A stretch of DNA of 16,033 bases, from positions 1-16,033 of the forward strand of contig CALBJK010000133.1 in NCBI GenBank assembly GCA_937892695.1, given 5' to 3'. This DNA is from an uncultured Prevotella sp. GTDB taxonomy: Bacteria; Bacteroidota; Bacteroidia; Bacteroidales; Bacteroidaceae. Positions 15,319 through 16,033 of this stretch are shown piece by piece (position 1 is the stretch's first letter; each line of letters begins with the position of its first letter). A program made the translations under genes and the position numbers. The notes beneath the pieces are model-generated. The model saw only the letters and a program-made list of their open reading frames with translations. It ran no database searches and was not told the origin of the DNA.

Positions 15319-15845
15319 ACAAGACCATGCATCCGCTGCCAACAATAAGCCTAAGGGCTATGGAGCCTGAAGACCTGGACATGCTATACAAAGTAGAAAA
15401 CGACCCTGCCGTATGGAACATAGGAACTACAAGCGTACCCTACTCCCGTTATCTTCTTCACGACTACATCGCCAATACAACCAACGACATCTACGCAGAC
15501 GGTCAGGTGCGAATGATTATAGAAAAAGCCGACCATCAGGCCGTTGGAATTGTAGACATAGTCAACTTCAACCCGGCACATAACCGAGCTGAACTGAGCA
15601 TCGTCATACGCAATGAATTCAGAAAGCAAGGCTACGCTACGTCAGCAATCAAAGAAGTGCTGTCATACGCGCTCGGAATACTTCATCTGCATCAGCTTTA
15701 CGCCATTGTAGAAAAAGACAATACAGTGTCTCACAAATTATTCAAGAGTCTGGGATTCGACACGACCACTATTCTAAAAGACTGGCTTTACGACGGACGA
15801 GAATATCACGATGTATGGATTATGCAGCGTACACTCACCTACTGA
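15315..15845 (+). CDS. GNAT-family N-acetyltransferase (176 aa)
   Basis: From the ATG at 15315 the protein begins MNKTMHPLPTISLRAMEPEDLDMLYKVEND, the usual opening of RimJ/RimL/SpeG-like GNAT enzymes. The acetyl-CoA loop is NEFRKQGYA (100-108), and LHQLYAIVEKDNTVSHKLFKSLGF is the conserved motif B/C strand-helix. A longer frame upstream (from 15177) runs inside the glycosyltransferase gene and is not needed. It overlaps the previous stop as ATGA. The acceptor could be a ribosomal protein N-terminus, a polyamine or a sugar amine; the last would suit a glycosyltransferase neighbour, but nothing in the sequence decides it. Confidence 0.87.
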   Translation: MNKTMHPLPTISLRAMEPEDLDMLYKVENDPAVWNIGTTSVPYSRYLLHDYIANTTNDIYADGQVRMIIEKADHQAVGIVDIVNFNPAHNRAELSIVIRNEFRKQGYATSAIKEVLSYALGILHLHQLYAIVEKDNTVSHKLFKSLGFDTTTILKDWLYDGREYHDVWIMQRTLTY

Positions 15846-15859
15846 CTGACACGGAATCA

Positions 15860-15894
15860 CTTTTCTTCCAACATCAAATATCCCGGAAGAAAAG
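15860..15894. repeat. 10-bp inverted repeat after the operon
   Basis: CTTTTCTTCC (15860-15869) and GGAAGAAAAG (15885-15894) are perfect reverse complements with a 15-base loop, 15 bases after the GNAT stop. The stem may end the operon transcript or protect its 3' end. No T-run follows on the + strand, so it is not a standard intrinsic terminator. Confidence 0.5.
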
Positions 15895-15920
15895 AAAATA
15901 TCAAAAAAATCGGCCTAACA

Positions 15921-15952
15921 TTTGGCTAAATCAAAAAAAAACGATACCTTTG
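15921..15952 (+). promoter_or_regulatory. Consensus Bacteroidetes promoter for tRNA-Asp
   Basis: TTTG (15921-15924), 20 bases, then TACCTTTG (15945-15952) match the consensus exactly. The start of transcription would be near 15959, about 23 bases before the tRNA. Confidence 0.8.
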
Positions 15953-15981
15953 CACTCGCTAAATGAGAATGAAGCACCAAT

Positions 15982-16033
15982 GGTGTGTTAGTTCAGCTGG
16001 TTAGAATACATGCCTGTCACGCATGGGGTCACG
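15982..16033 (+). tRNA. tRNA-Asp (anticodon GTC), cut by the window end
   Basis: The 5' acceptor strand GGTGTGT (15982-15988) is followed by the D-arm region TTAGTTCAGCTGGTTAGAAT. The anticodon stem CATGC/GCATG closes the loop CTGTCAC, with anticodon GTC at 16016-16018. The variable region GGGTC and the first base of the T-arm are present; the T-loop and 3' acceptor lie outside. The layout is that of bacterial tRNA-Asp. Confidence 0.92.

Noticed and set aside
1..16033. CRISPR array or phage module
   Set aside because: No regularly spaced repeats, integrase, terminase or cas-like proteins were seen; the only tandem repeat is the 2x12-bp operator candidate.

Overview
The window looks like a chromosomal segment of a Bacteroidales bacterium, most likely Prevotella or a close relative. 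Four kinds of evidence point there: promoters of the Bacteroidetes type (TTTG, 19-21 bases, TAnnTTTG), outer-membrane barrels with carboxypeptidase-regulatory-like N-domains, a GG-leader 'GG-Bacteroidales' type peptide precursor with a radical SAM/SPASM enzyme, and a RecR of Bacteroidetes type. Species cannot be fixed from sequence reading alone.

Region 1 (1-9525, + strand) is a natural-product (RiPP) locus. It opens with the tail of an unidentified gene and a very short HlyD-like membrane adaptor (116-586). Next is a membrane-spanning TPR lipoprotein with a cytoplasmic DNA-binding-like end, probably the regulator (763-2388). A 12-bp perfect tandem repeat and a promoter follow, then a DUF3244-like secreted protein (2573-2914), a nine-cysteine GG-leader precursor (2977-3234), a strong stem-loop, the radical SAM/SPASM maturase (3348-4670) and two tandem paralogous outer-membrane barrels (4724-7012 and 7243-9525). 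The likely flow is: precursor made, modified on Cys or a neighbouring residue by the SPASM enzyme, cleaved after Gly-Gly and exported by a transporter outside the window together with the HlyD-like adaptor, then passed through or sensed at the outer membrane by the barrel proteins. The TPR protein would report envelope state to the promoter. Most of this locus from about 1240 to about 4720 is AT-rich, and the composition change falls inside the regulator gene.

Region 2 (9555-11911, - strand) is a two-gene unit: a GHL10-type (YngK-like) secreted glycosidase-like protein followed by trmN6. The trmN6 reading frame is broken by one extra base near its 3' end. Region 3 (11912-12571) has no intact gene. 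It holds promoters in both directions, a decayed IS1380-family transposase fragment and another open stretch without a start codon.

Region 4 (12572-15845, + strand) is a tightly coupled operon with all four junctions overlapping: small outer-membrane barrel, recR, a four-helix membrane protein, a family 2 glycosyltransferase starting at TTG, and a GNAT acetyltransferase. A textbook Bacteroidetes promoter then precedes a tRNA-Asp(GTC) cut by the window end.
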